NCBI RefSeq assembly: GCF_036985595.1
Contig: NZ_BTPU01000002.1
Coordinates: 57,415-121,414 of the forward strand
Origin: Vallitalea maricola
GTDB taxonomy: Bacteria; Bacillota; Clostridia; Lachnospirales; Vallitaleaceae
Direction: 5' to 3'
Length of the DNA stretch: 64,000 bases
Part shown: positions 51,326 to 59,123 of the stretch, piece after piece
How the letters are laid out: each line of letters starts with the position of its first letter
Numbering within the stretch: the stretch's first letter is position 1
Made by a program: the position numbers and the translations under genes
Notes under the pieces: model-generated
Told to the model about the DNA's origin: nothing
The model's database searches: none
Seen by the model: only the letters and a program-made list of their open reading frames with translations

Positions 51326-52621
51326 ATGAGAAAAAGTATAATGTGGTTGATTATATTAGTATTGATGTTGTTAACTGCATGTCAGAATAATATAAAAGAT
51401 AATGATAATAAAGATATTAACATTGTACATAACGAACCAATAAATAATCATAAAGATAACAAAAATGATAATGCTAAAGCTATAAAAGTAGATAAATCCG
51501 AAACAGTAGAAAATAATGATTCAGAAAAGAATAACCATGCTGATAAAAAAGGAGAAAAAGTATCTGATAGTATTATTGCAAAAGAACCTATAAGTATAAC
51601 TGAACAATCAGAAGATAAAAAATACATATTGAATTATTGTGATAGAAATGATTTTGTTAGTCTAACAATTCCAAGAACTCAATGGGATACTTTTATAAAA
51701 AATGATTATTACTCCAAGATGCCCAATCAGGAAAATCATGGAATGGTTATTTCACAAGAATGGAGCAACTTTATTTATAACATTGTAAATGCTGAATATG
51801 ATTTTATCGTTTATGTTCTGAATAATGATTCTAGACCAGATAAGTTGCCAATGAACGGGTATTATCAAGCTATTCAAAACGATATTGTAGGAATAGGAAC
51901 TGGAGGATTTGGGAAGCCATTATTCAATTACGCAGATCTATATGGTGACTCTAATAGCAAACTTCAAGGTATCATCTACATAACTCATAATGATGTATTA
52001 TACGATGGGCCTATTTTACATGAATTTATGCATAGATGGGGTAATTATATATTGGATTCTGATTATGGAATGTGTCATTGGGGTAATTCAAATATATATG
52101 GTAGATTAGGTGGTTATGATAAAATAGTAGAAAATGATGGCAGGTCTATAATTATAAAACATAAACGCTATTGGGAAGGTTCATATGCGCCTTTTGAATT
52201 ATATCTCATGGGTTTAATACCTAAGGAAGAAGTTCCGGATATAACTGTTACAGAGGATTATTCCTCAAGAATTATTAATGAAACAGATTGGAATAGAATA
52301 GATGGAGAAAATATTACTGTAGATGGAAAGATTAAAACTATAACATACACTATTGATCAGATTATCGGCGGTGCTCTCAGTAATAAAAATCAAAAAGCAA
52401 ATATTGGAGAACGAATACCAAGTTATAAGGATTCAAAAAAACAGTTTAATATACTTTTTGTAAATATTGATTATGATGATATGACAGAAAAAGAAATAGA
52501 ATCAATGAATAACCAAATTAAATTATTATGTTATGAAGGGGAATATGATGATGAGATATATAATTTCTGGGAAGCCTGCAAAGGAAAAGGAAGCATAAAA
52601 TCAACTGTATACTTTAAATAA
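51326..52621 (+). CDS. Lipoprotein with HExxH metalloprotease-like motif
   Basis: About 431 residues. A signal peptide with lipobox L-T-A-C (C19) is followed by a long Asn/Asp/Lys-rich linker (to about 100), then a folded domain with H232-E-F-M-H236-R-W and further His residues in C-H-W-G, a plausible zinc site. No named peptidase family is recognised. The ATG at 51326 is favoured over 51314 because GAGG lies six bases before it. It follows the S41 gene by 85 bases without an evident own promoter, so it is probably in the same BlaI-controlled transcript. Confidence 0.75.
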   Translation: MRKSIMWLIILVLMLLTACQNNIKDNDNKDINIVHNEPINNHKDNKNDNAKAIKVDKSETVENNDSEKNNHADKKGEKVSDSIIAKEPISITEQSEDKKYILNYCDRNDFVSLTIPRTQWDTFIKNDYYSKMPNQENHGMVISQEWSNFIYNIVNAEYDFIVYVLNNDSRPDKLPMNGYYQAIQNDIVGIGTGGFGKPLFNYADLYGDSNSKLQGIIYITHNDVLYDGPILHEFMHRWGNYILDSDYGMCHWGNSNIYGRLGGYDKIVENDGRSIIIKHKRYWEGSYAPFELYLMGLIPKEEVPDITVTEDYSSRIINETDWNRIDGENITVDGKIKTITYTIDQIIGGALSNKNQKANIGERIPSYKDSKKQFNILFVNIDYDDMTEKEIESMNNQIKLLCYEGEYDDEIYNFWEACKGKGSIKSTVYFK

Positions 52622-52678
52622 TACATATTAATAAAAATAATAATATAAACTTTATTAACTAATTCTTTATAAAATAAT

Positions 52679-52776
52679 AAAGGGCTGTCTATAACACATT
52701 TTTAAGAAGATGCTAAAATCTAGTCTATATTCCTTGATATTAACGTTAAAAATGTATTATACGACAGCCTTTTTTA
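52679..52776. terminator. Bidirectional terminator between the lipoprotein and isomerase genes
   Basis: An arm beginning AAAGGGCTGTCTATAACACA (from 52679) pairs imperfectly over about 25 bases with an arm ending TATACGACAGCCTTTTT (to about 52774), with T runs on both sides. It is another GGGCTGT-type hairpin, lying between convergent genes. Confidence 0.75.
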
Positions 52777-52835
52777 TCTCTATTATTATATCTTATATAA
52801 ATGTCAAGCTAAGATTCATAGAATTTATTTTGAGA

Positions 52836-53585
52836 TTAATTAAACATCTTTTTAAGATTGCTAATACTAACAGTGACATTTTTTATTCCATTTGGTTCTG
52901 GTTGGTCGTTTTCAACGATTACCCATGAACAGCCTAATTCAGCAGCCTTATTAATTATAGCTTGAATGTCCATTATTCCTTCACCAATGGCAGCAAATGT
53001 CTTTTCTCCATCAATTTCTTTCATATCTTTGATATGCACTAACTTGAGTATATCTTTATTTTGATTCATATAATCAATAACATCTTTATCAGCTCTTTTT
53101 ACCCAGTGTGTATCCAATTCCATTAACATATTTGATTTTTTAGTAAGAGTATATAGCAAATCAAGTCCATACGAACCTTGTATTTCCTCAAATTCATGGG
53201 AATGATTGTGATATAATAATTGTAATCCTGCATTATTCAATTTATTGCTGATTGCATTTAGTTTACAAGCTAATTTATCTAATTCCTCTTTGCTTTCCCA
53301 TTTTGCATAAGGGCAGACAATTATTGAATTATCAATTGTTTTATTATAATCTATTATTTTATCTAAATCTTTTTCCAGTTCATCTAGACCAATATGACTT
53401 CCGACAACTTTCAGATTAAGTCTATCCAATTCTTTTTTTAATTGTTCGGCTGAAAGACCATGAACTCCAGCTAATTCCACACCTTCATAACCAAGATCTG
53501 AAACTTTTTCTAATGTACCAATAAAATCATTTTCACATTCTTCTCTTACTGTGTAGAGTTGTAAAGCTATTTTTATATTATCCAT
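52836..53585 (-). CDS. Sugar phosphate isomerase/epimerase (xylose-isomerase-like TIM barrel)
   Basis: A 249-residue TIM-barrel protein of the AP-endonuclease-2 superfamily. It opens with A-L-Q-L-Y-T-V-R-E, followed by D-L-G-Y-E-G-V-E-L-A-G. The metal/substrate residues appear in Y-H-N-H-S-H-E-F, L-D-T-H-W-V and L-V-H-I-K-D-M. Such proteins isomerise or epimerise sugars or inositols. A GGAGGG site precedes the ATG. The AraC-type gene 120 bases upstream on the same strand is likely its regulator or operon partner. Confidence 0.88.
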   Translation of the reverse strand: MDNIKIALQLYTVREECENDFIGTLEKVSDLGYEGVELAGVHGLSAEQLKKELDRLNLKVVGSHIGLDELEKDLDKIIDYNKTIDNSIIVCPYAKWESKEELDKLACKLNAISNKLNNAGLQLLYHNHSHEFEEIQGSYGLDLLYTLTKKSNMLMELDTHWVKRADKDVIDYMNQNKDILKLVHIKDMKEIDGEKTFAAIGEGIMDIQAIINKAAELGCSWVIVENDQPEPNGIKNVTVSISNLKKMFN

Positions 53586-53704
53586 ATTAATACCCTCCTA
53601 ATAAACATCTTAAATGTGTTTTAATAAAATTACTTTACTCTAATTAAATCAATTATAATAGTTTATTTCTGATATTTCCTCAGCTATTTTTATATAAATA
53701 CAAA

Positions 53705-54586
53705 CTATTTTTGGTTAAAATATTGTCTTTTATATTCGCTAGGAGTTTGATGTTTTATTTTCTTGAACATTTTATTGAAACTGGCTGTACTATTGAATCC
53801 GCACATTCCACATATTTCAATAATATTTTTATCAGTTGTTTCCAATAATTTCATTGCTTTTGATATCCGTATTCGTGATATATATTCTGATGGAGCAAGA
53901 CCATTGAATTTCTTAAAAAAAGTTGAAAAATAACTTGTGTTCATATGGACTATAGCTGCCAAATCTTCTAACTTTATTTTCTTATCAAAGTTTTCATGAA
54001 TATAATCTGTAACTTTGTTTATAGATTGTACTTCTTTCTTGAATTGATAATGATCCTTATCTTCGTATACATAATTATAATGTCGCAATAATAAAACCAA
54101 TATATTCATCAATTTAACCTTAGCCATCAACTCATACTCTAGAGGCTTATTATTAAATTCATCTTCTATTTCATAAAATAATGATATTATTTTTTCTGTT
54201 GCCTCATTATGCCTATCTAACCTATGACAAAAGTTTTTACTTCTATTGAAGAAAATCTTTAGATATCTATAATCAAAATTATTATTATCTGACCAAATGA
54301 ATCTGGGTTCAAAATGGATGACAATATTTTTAAGGGTTTCATCTTTATTCATAACCAAAGCATGTTTATCGGTATTGCTTATAATAAAAACATCGTTCTT
54401 TTGCATATCATAGATTTTATCACCAATGTAATATTTACCTGTTCCATAACCTACAATAGATAATTCCAATTTGCTGTGAACATCAATTACATCTTCTAAT
54501 CTCCGTTCCCCTTCTATGGTATGAGATGAAAAATCTAATGTATATTTTCCGTTTATTCTAGTATTATTACTTTCATAAAGTATCAT
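53705..54586 (-). CDS. AraC family transcriptional regulator
   Basis: A 293-residue regulator with an N-terminal cupin-like effector domain (G-K-Y-Y-I-G-D-K-I-Y and V-I-H-F-E-P) and a C-terminal pair of helix-turn-helix motifs (about 190-290: K-L-E-D-L-A-A-I-V-H-M-N-T-S-Y-F-S and C-G-F-N-S-T-A-S-F-N-K-M-F-K). The cupin class usually binds a sugar. It lies upstream of the isomerase on the same strand, and direct repeats just before its start (54601-54665) may be its own binding sites. Confidence 0.92.
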   Translation of the reverse strand: MILYESNNTRINGKYTLDFSSHTIEGERRLEDVIDVHSKLELSIVGYGTGKYYIGDKIYDMQKNDVFIISNTDKHALVMNKDETLKNIVIHFEPRFIWSDNNNFDYRYLKIFFNRSKNFCHRLDRHNEATEKIISLFYEIEDEFNNKPLEYELMAKVKLMNILVLLLRHYNYVYEDKDHYQFKKEVQSINKVTDYIHENFDKKIKLEDLAAIVHMNTSYFSTFFKKFNGLAPSEYISRIRISKAMKLLETTDKNIIEICGMCGFNSTASFNKMFKKIKHQTPSEYKRQYFNQK

Positions 54587-54600
54587 CTATACACCTACTT

Positions 54601-54665
54601 ATTGTTAATAATTCATTATCTATTGTTGATAACTTTTTAAAATACTACTTTGATTGTTAATAATT
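54601..54665 (-). promoter_or_regulatory. Direct repeats upstream of the AraC gene
   Basis: ATTGTTAATAATT occurs at 54601-54613 and again at 54653-54665, 52 bases (five helical turns) apart, with related ATTGTTGAT and ATTGTTGTT nearby. Candidate AraC-type binding sites; evidence is sequence repetition only, in an AT-rich setting. Confidence 0.4.
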
Positions 54666-54803
54666 ATATAAATTGTTGTTGGTTTATAATGATTATTTAT
54701 TTGCTACTTTACTTTATATCATATAAGGAGATTTTACAACATTTTTTTATATAAAGCTTTACATATTTGATATTAATTAAAAAACACATGATTCTCAAAT
54801 ACA

Positions 54804-54836
54804 TTTCACACGTTTTTCACATAGAGATACTATACT
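54804..54836 (+). promoter_or_regulatory. Promoter of the repeat-protein gene with tandem activator sites
   Basis: TTTCAC at 54804-54809 and again at 54815-54820, 11 bases apart, stand in place of a -35 box. TATACT (54831-54836) is the -10. Tandem sites at one-turn spacing suit an OmpR-type response regulator, such as the one encoded at 56423. Confidence 0.5.
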
Positions 54837-54880
54837 TTACTCATGAAACAAAAATAAATAAATTACATGGAGGAATTAGT

Positions 54881-56326
54881 ATGAATATTAAAAAAGGATT
54901 ATTAGCAGGATTAATGGTAACCACCATTAGTATGACAGCACTAACAAGCGTTTATGCAAAAGGCCCTGTAGTAAATAAGGGTAAATCAAATATAGCTATA
55001 TGTACTTCAAATGCAACTGAATGTACGATTGATAGCAATTTTGATTTTAATTTCAAAGAGTTCAGTAAAGAGTTTAAAGAGAATGTATCACAAGAAGATT
55101 ATAAAAAAGCAGAGAATCTATTTAATAAAGCTATTAAGTTAGAAGATGATGCATCTGAATATTGGGATGAACTATATAAACTTGATTTATTTGATACATC
55201 TGTATTGTTAGGTAATGTAGAGCCAATGCCTTTTGAAGAATTTTCTAAAATGTTCAAGAAAGATATAACAACAGAAACTAAAAATAAGGCTAAAGAAATA
55301 TATAATAAAATAATAAAGCTTGAAAAAGAAGGAAAATTTGATGAAACAATGGAATTATGGAAAGAACTAGATTCATTGGAGTTATATGATGAAACAAATA
55401 ATATCGTTATGGGTACATCAACAATGGAAAATATGTCATTTGAAGAATTTGCAAAGAGTTTTAAAAAAGATTTAAAAGAAGAAGATAAAAAGAAAGCTAA
55501 GAAATTATTTGAAAAAGCAGTACAACTTGATAAAGATAAAAAATATGACGAGGCAGTAAAAGTATGGGATCAATTATTTGAAATGAACCTTTTTGATGAG
55601 ATGGGAGAAATTAAGAATATAGAAATTGGAGAAGATGCTGCAAAAGTAATTACTTTTGATGATGAAGTAGGTTTTGATAAAATAGGTACAGAATCATTTT
55701 CTATTGCTGAAATGCCTGGTGATGTTATTATAGAAATAAACAATACTTCATTTGAAGAATTTTCAAAGAATTTCAAGAAAGATGTAAAGGAAGAAGATAA
55801 GAAAAAAGCAAAAGAATTATATGAAAAAGCAGTACAACTTGATAAAGATAAAAAATATGACGAAGCAGTGAAAGTATGGATTCAGTTATTTGAAATGAAC
55901 CTTTTTGATGAAACGGGAGCAATTAAACATATAGAAATTGGAGAAGCTGTTGCAGATGTAATTACATTTGAGGGAGATGTAAATTTAGATAAAATAAATG
56001 GTACTGGTGCTATGGGAATCAATGGTCATATTATCACTGATAAAGCAGGTAATGCTGAAATAGTTAATATGGATGAAGATATATTTTTGGATTCAGCAGT
56101 CATAGTAGGTGGTATGCAGGAATTAACATTTGAAGAATTCTCAAAAGGATTCAAAAAAGATTTGAAACCAGAAGTTATAGAAAAAGCAAAAGAGCTTTTT
56201 GAAAAAGCTACTGCAAAAGAAAAAGAAGCGAGAAAAGTGTGGGATGAAATCTATAAAATGGATATTTTTGAAGTCAGTACTAAAGAGTTAAGTACTATGG
56301 AATCAAGTACTGAAAAAGAAATCTAA
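54881..56326 (+). CDS. Secreted protein with five F-x-E-F-S-K helical repeats
   Basis: About 481 residues, family not recognised. A signal peptide (about 1-26, ending V-Y-A-K) is followed by five units, each starting F-E-E-F-S/A-K-x-F-K-K-D and ending with W-x-x-L...L-F/Y-D. Units 3 and 4 are almost identical, so part arose by recent duplication. The units are lysine- and glutamate-rich helices, TPR-like in length, separated by short variable linkers. The ATG at 54881 follows GGAGGAATTAGT; the open frame before it has no ribosome site. No anchor is seen, so it is secreted. A two-component system follows, suggesting it is that system's output or signal partner. Confidence 0.8.
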   Translation: MNIKKGLLAGLMVTTISMTALTSVYAKGPVVNKGKSNIAICTSNATECTIDSNFDFNFKEFSKEFKENVSQEDYKKAENLFNKAIKLEDDASEYWDELYKLDLFDTSVLLGNVEPMPFEEFSKMFKKDITTETKNKAKEIYNKIIKLEKEGKFDETMELWKELDSLELYDETNNIVMGTSTMENMSFEEFAKSFKKDLKEEDKKKAKKLFEKAVQLDKDKKYDEAVKVWDQLFEMNLFDEMGEIKNIEIGEDAAKVITFDDEVGFDKIGTESFSIAEMPGDVIIEINNTSFEEFSKNFKKDVKEEDKKKAKELYEKAVQLDKDKKYDEAVKVWIQLFEMNLFDETGAIKHIEIGEAVADVITFEGDVNLDKINGTGAMGINGHIITDKAGNAEIVNMDEDIFLDSAVIVGGMQELTFEEFSKGFKKDLKPEVIEKAKELFEKATAKEKEARKVWDEIYKMDIFEVSTKELSTMESSTEKEI

Positions 56327-56371
56327 GAGTCTAATTAACCTAGATATAACCACCTATTATATTTATATGAA

Positions 56372-56402
56372 AAATGGTATACTTATCATAAGTATACCAT
56401 TT
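56372..56402 (+). terminator. Perfect 14-bp hairpin between the repeat protein and response regulator genes
   Basis: AAATGGTATACTTA (56372-56385) and TAAGTATACCATTT (56389-56402) pair perfectly with a three-base loop, 20 bases before the regulator ATG. The T tail is short, so it may only partly terminate, or it may be a processing site. Confidence 0.6.
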
Positions 56403-56422
56403 GCTGATATAAGGAGTTTACT

Positions 56423-57109
56423 ATGAATAAGAATATTTTAGTTGTTGAAGATGAACAAAGAATGCGTGAAATCATATGTGATTATCTGGAAATGGATGGT
56501 TTTACAGTTTTTCAGGCAGATAATGGAATAGAAGCAATGAATGTATTTGAAAATAATAATATTGATTTAGTATTGCTGGATATTATGATGCCTGGCCTTG
56601 ATGGTTGGTCAGTGTGTAGAAGAATAAGAAAAAAATCCAATGTGCTTATTATCATATTAAGTGCTCGTAGTGATGAAGATGACAAATTATTAGGATTTGA
56701 ATTGGGAGCTGATGAATATGTTACAAAACCTTTCAGCCCAAAAGTATTAGTAGCAAGAGTTAAGACATTGCTTAGTAGGTTTAATGAAACTAATGGTGAG
56801 CAGATAAAAAACAATATGATTTCTAGAAAAGAGATACTTATAGATAAAAATGCTTATTCTATAAAAGTAGAAGGTGAAGAAATTATATTTACAAGAAAAG
56901 AATATGACCTATTAGTTTTTTTGATTGAAAATGAAGGTATAGTTATGAGTAGGGACAGGATTATTAATAATATCTGGGGATATGATTATTATGGTGATGG
57001 ACGAGTTGTGGATACAAATATCAAAACCATAAGAAAAAAACTTGGAGAAGCTTCAAAATATATAAATACAGTTGTTGGCGTAGGCTATAAATTTGAGGTG
57101 GTTCAATAA
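56423..57109 (+). CDS. OmpR/PhoB family response regulator
   Basis: A 228-residue regulator. The receiver domain has V-V-E-D-E-Q near the start, phospho-Asp D53 (L-L-D-I-M-M-P) and the Lys of Y-V-T-K-P-F. The C-terminal winged helix contains E-E-I-I-F-T-R-K-E-Y-D-L-L and G-D-G-R-V-V-D-T-N-I-K-T-I-R-K-K. AAGGAG precedes the ATG. The kinase gene starts at the base after the stop. Its tandem DNA sites could be the TTTCAC repeats at 54804-54820. Confidence 0.94.
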   Translation: MNKNILVVEDEQRMREIICDYLEMDGFTVFQADNGIEAMNVFENNNIDLVLLDIMMPGLDGWSVCRRIRKKSNVLIIILSARSDEDDKLLGFELGADEYVTKPFSPKVLVARVKTLLSRFNETNGEQIKNNMISRKEILIDKNAYSIKVEGEEIIFTRKEYDLLVFLIENEGIVMSRDRIINNIWGYDYYGDGRVVDTNIKTIRKKLGEASKYINTVVGVGYKFEVVQ

Positions 57110-58870
57110 ATGAAAAAAATTAAAAAGACCAAGTCTATTGTTTTTAAAATGTTCATTATAACATTTGTTTCTGTAATGAGTCTTATTACAATAATTTTTC
57201 TTGTGCAAAGTTTGTTTATTAATAAATACTACAGTACGAAAAAAATAGATAATATTATCAAAAACATAAATAATTTTAGCAAACAGTATAAACAAGAAAA
57301 ATGGAGTTTTGATGAACTTGCAAGACAGATTAATAAGTTTGAAGGTAATAATAATGCTACTTTGACAGTTAATGGATTGAGCTATAGTGATATGCAAGTT
57401 GAAGAGTATATTCTAACATTACAGATAGATACTAATAAATATTATGATATGTATATTTCCAAAGATGATTTATTAAAAGCATTTGACGGAGAGATGCCTA
57501 CCCAATATAAGAAATTTTATCTGAAAGCATTAGTATTCTATAATTCAGAAATTTTGACCCCTCTTATAATAAATGATTATGAGATGTATAATGTATTGGG
57601 TGAAGAGAATTATGGTTATTTAGAAGGTTATGTTACTCTTTTACATATTGGTAATGTGATGGATAATATAACAATAGCTTCTGGTACAGATATACAGGTA
57701 GCAGACGGTGTAAATGTCATTGGTTATGCAAATACAAAAGATTTGACTCTACAGTATAATAAAAAAGATGATGTGTACTACCTAATCAATGAGATGCCAT
57801 TTATTAATGTAAAACAAGTTGATTTTGTTAAAACAATAGATATGGATAACGGAAAAGAAACATCTATTAATGCTACTGCCTCATTACAACCAGTTGGTGA
57901 GGTTATGAGTATATTAAGTGACTACTATATTATCTTCTATCTATTAGCTATTGCTATATCTTTGGTTATTGCATGGATATATTCAAAATCAATTTCCAAC
58001 CCCTTATTAAAATTAACGAAAGTAGCAGATAAAATGGCTGGAATGGATTTTGCAGTAAAGTCTACTCACAGCAGCGACGATGAACTAGGGGTTTTATCCA
58101 ACAGTCTGAATATATTATCAACCAATCTTGATGAAGCTCTGACTGACGTGAAAGAAGCCAATAAGCAATTGGTAATTGACATGGAAAAAGAAAAACAGCA
58201 AGAAAAAGTCAGAAGAGAATTCGTTGCAAACATATCTCATGAACTAAAAACACCCCTTGGCATAATAAAGGGCTTTGCTGAAGGAATAAAAGACGGTATC
58301 AAAAAGGATAAAACAGATTATTATCTAGAAGTCATCTTGGATGAGATAGAGAAAATGAATACCCTTATACTTGATATGCTTGAACTATCAAAATTTGAGG
58401 CAGGCAAGATTGAAGATAAAGAGGAATTTGACATTATAAAATTAATTAATAAAGCAGTTACTCTCTTAGAAATACCAATAAGTGATAAAGAAATAAAAAT
58501 AGATATTAAAGGCGATTTTACAAATGTATATGGTGTCAAATTTCAGATAGACCAAGTAATAATGAACCTGATTTCTAACGCAGTAAAATATTGCACCAAT
58601 AATACCACCATAATTATCACAGGCGAAATAATTGACCACACCAATTATATATATATCTATAATGAAGGAAACAGTCTTACTAAAGAAGAACTGGAAAGCA
58701 TTTGGCTCAGATTCTATAAAATAGATAAATCCCATAACAGACAAAGCGGAGGAACAGGACTAGGACTAGCAATCGTCAAAGCCATACTAGATGGTCATAG
58801 AAGTGATTATGGTGTTATCAATAAACAAAATGGCGTAGAATTCTATTTTAATATAGAAACAACTAACTAA
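57110..58870 (+). CDS. Sensor histidine kinase (HAMP, HisKA, HATPase)
   Basis: A 586-residue membrane kinase: a membrane segment at about 12-35, a long external domain (about 36-280), a second membrane segment (about 281-302), a HAMP domain (to about 355), then HisKA with phosphoacceptor H377 (A-N-I-S-H-E-L-K-T-P), and an HATPase domain with N-L-I-S-N-A-V-K-Y and G-G-T-G-L-G-L-A-I. The external domain matches no sensor that I recognise. It is transcribed with the regulator gene (adjacent) and ends at the terminator at 58880. Confidence 0.93.
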   Translation: MKKIKKTKSIVFKMFIITFVSVMSLITIIFLVQSLFINKYYSTKKIDNIIKNINNFSKQYKQEKWSFDELARQINKFEGNNNATLTVNGLSYSDMQVEEYILTLQIDTNKYYDMYISKDDLLKAFDGEMPTQYKKFYLKALVFYNSEILTPLIINDYEMYNVLGEENYGYLEGYVTLLHIGNVMDNITIASGTDIQVADGVNVIGYANTKDLTLQYNKKDDVYYLINEMPFINVKQVDFVKTIDMDNGKETSINATASLQPVGEVMSILSDYYIIFYLLAIAISLVIAWIYSKSISNPLLKLTKVADKMAGMDFAVKSTHSSDDELGVLSNSLNILSTNLDEALTDVKEANKQLVIDMEKEKQQEKVRREFVANISHELKTPLGIIKGFAEGIKDGIKKDKTDYYLEVILDEIEKMNTLILDMLELSKFEAGKIEDKEEFDIIKLINKAVTLLEIPISDKEIKIDIKGDFTNVYGVKFQIDQVIMNLISNAVKYCTNNTTIIITGEIIDHTNYIYIYNEGNSLTKEELESIWLRFYKIDKSHNRQSGGTGLGLAIVKAILDGHRSDYGVINKQNGVEFYFNIETTN

Positions 58871-58879
58871 ATAAAATAA

Positions 58880-58935
58880 AAAATGAACTATTCCATAATA
58901 GTAAATAATATGTACTACGGGATAGTTCATTTTAT
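58880..58935 (+). terminator. Terminator of the two-component operon
   Basis: AAAATGAACTATTCC (58880-58894) pairs with GGGATAGTTCATTTT (58919-58933) over 15 bases with one G-T wobble, with T at the end. Confidence 0.88.
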
Positions 58936-58990
58936 ATACAGAAACTATAGTCTTGATTAAAAGGATAAAAAAGTACGATTTATACACAGA

Positions 58991-59100
58991 GCAGAGAGAG
59001 TCTAGGGGAATATGAAGCAGTGAGCCATGGATGGCGAACTCAGCCTTTTAAACACGGACGTTTAATTGGCTGACGAAATATTCCCCTAGACTCTCTCTGC
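58991..59100. ncRNA. Structured three-way-junction element A2 (candidate RNA)
   Basis: Terminal arms of 23 bases (58991-59013 and 59078-59100) are perfectly complementary and unrelated in sequence to those of A1. Inside: GAAGCAGTGA (59014-59023), hairpin GCC-ATGGAT-GGC (59024-59035), GAAC (59036-59039), stem TCAGCC/GGCTGA (59040-59045 with 59068-59073) holding a smaller TTAAAC/GTTTAA hairpin, and CGAA (59074-59077). Compared with A1 the junction bases agree except one C/T, while the second pair of the small hairpin (G-C versus C-G) and the outer pair of the inner stem (C-G versus T-A) change together. It lies between the convergent kinase and prfC genes. Confidence 0.55.
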
Positions 59101-59123
59101 GACCGTTAGCCATAATAAAGAAC

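Noticed and set aside
54767..54880. Longer N-terminus for the repeat protein starting at 54767
   Set aside because: It would place the promoter inside the gene and hide the signal peptide; GGAGG and ATG at 54881 are clear.
58991..59100. Hammerhead-like ribozyme in element A2 (CTGACGA, and GTGA-stem-GAAC)
   Set aside because: CTGA falls inside the paired stem, A1 has CTGGCGA instead, and GAAC replaces the required GAAA, so the catalytic core is not met.
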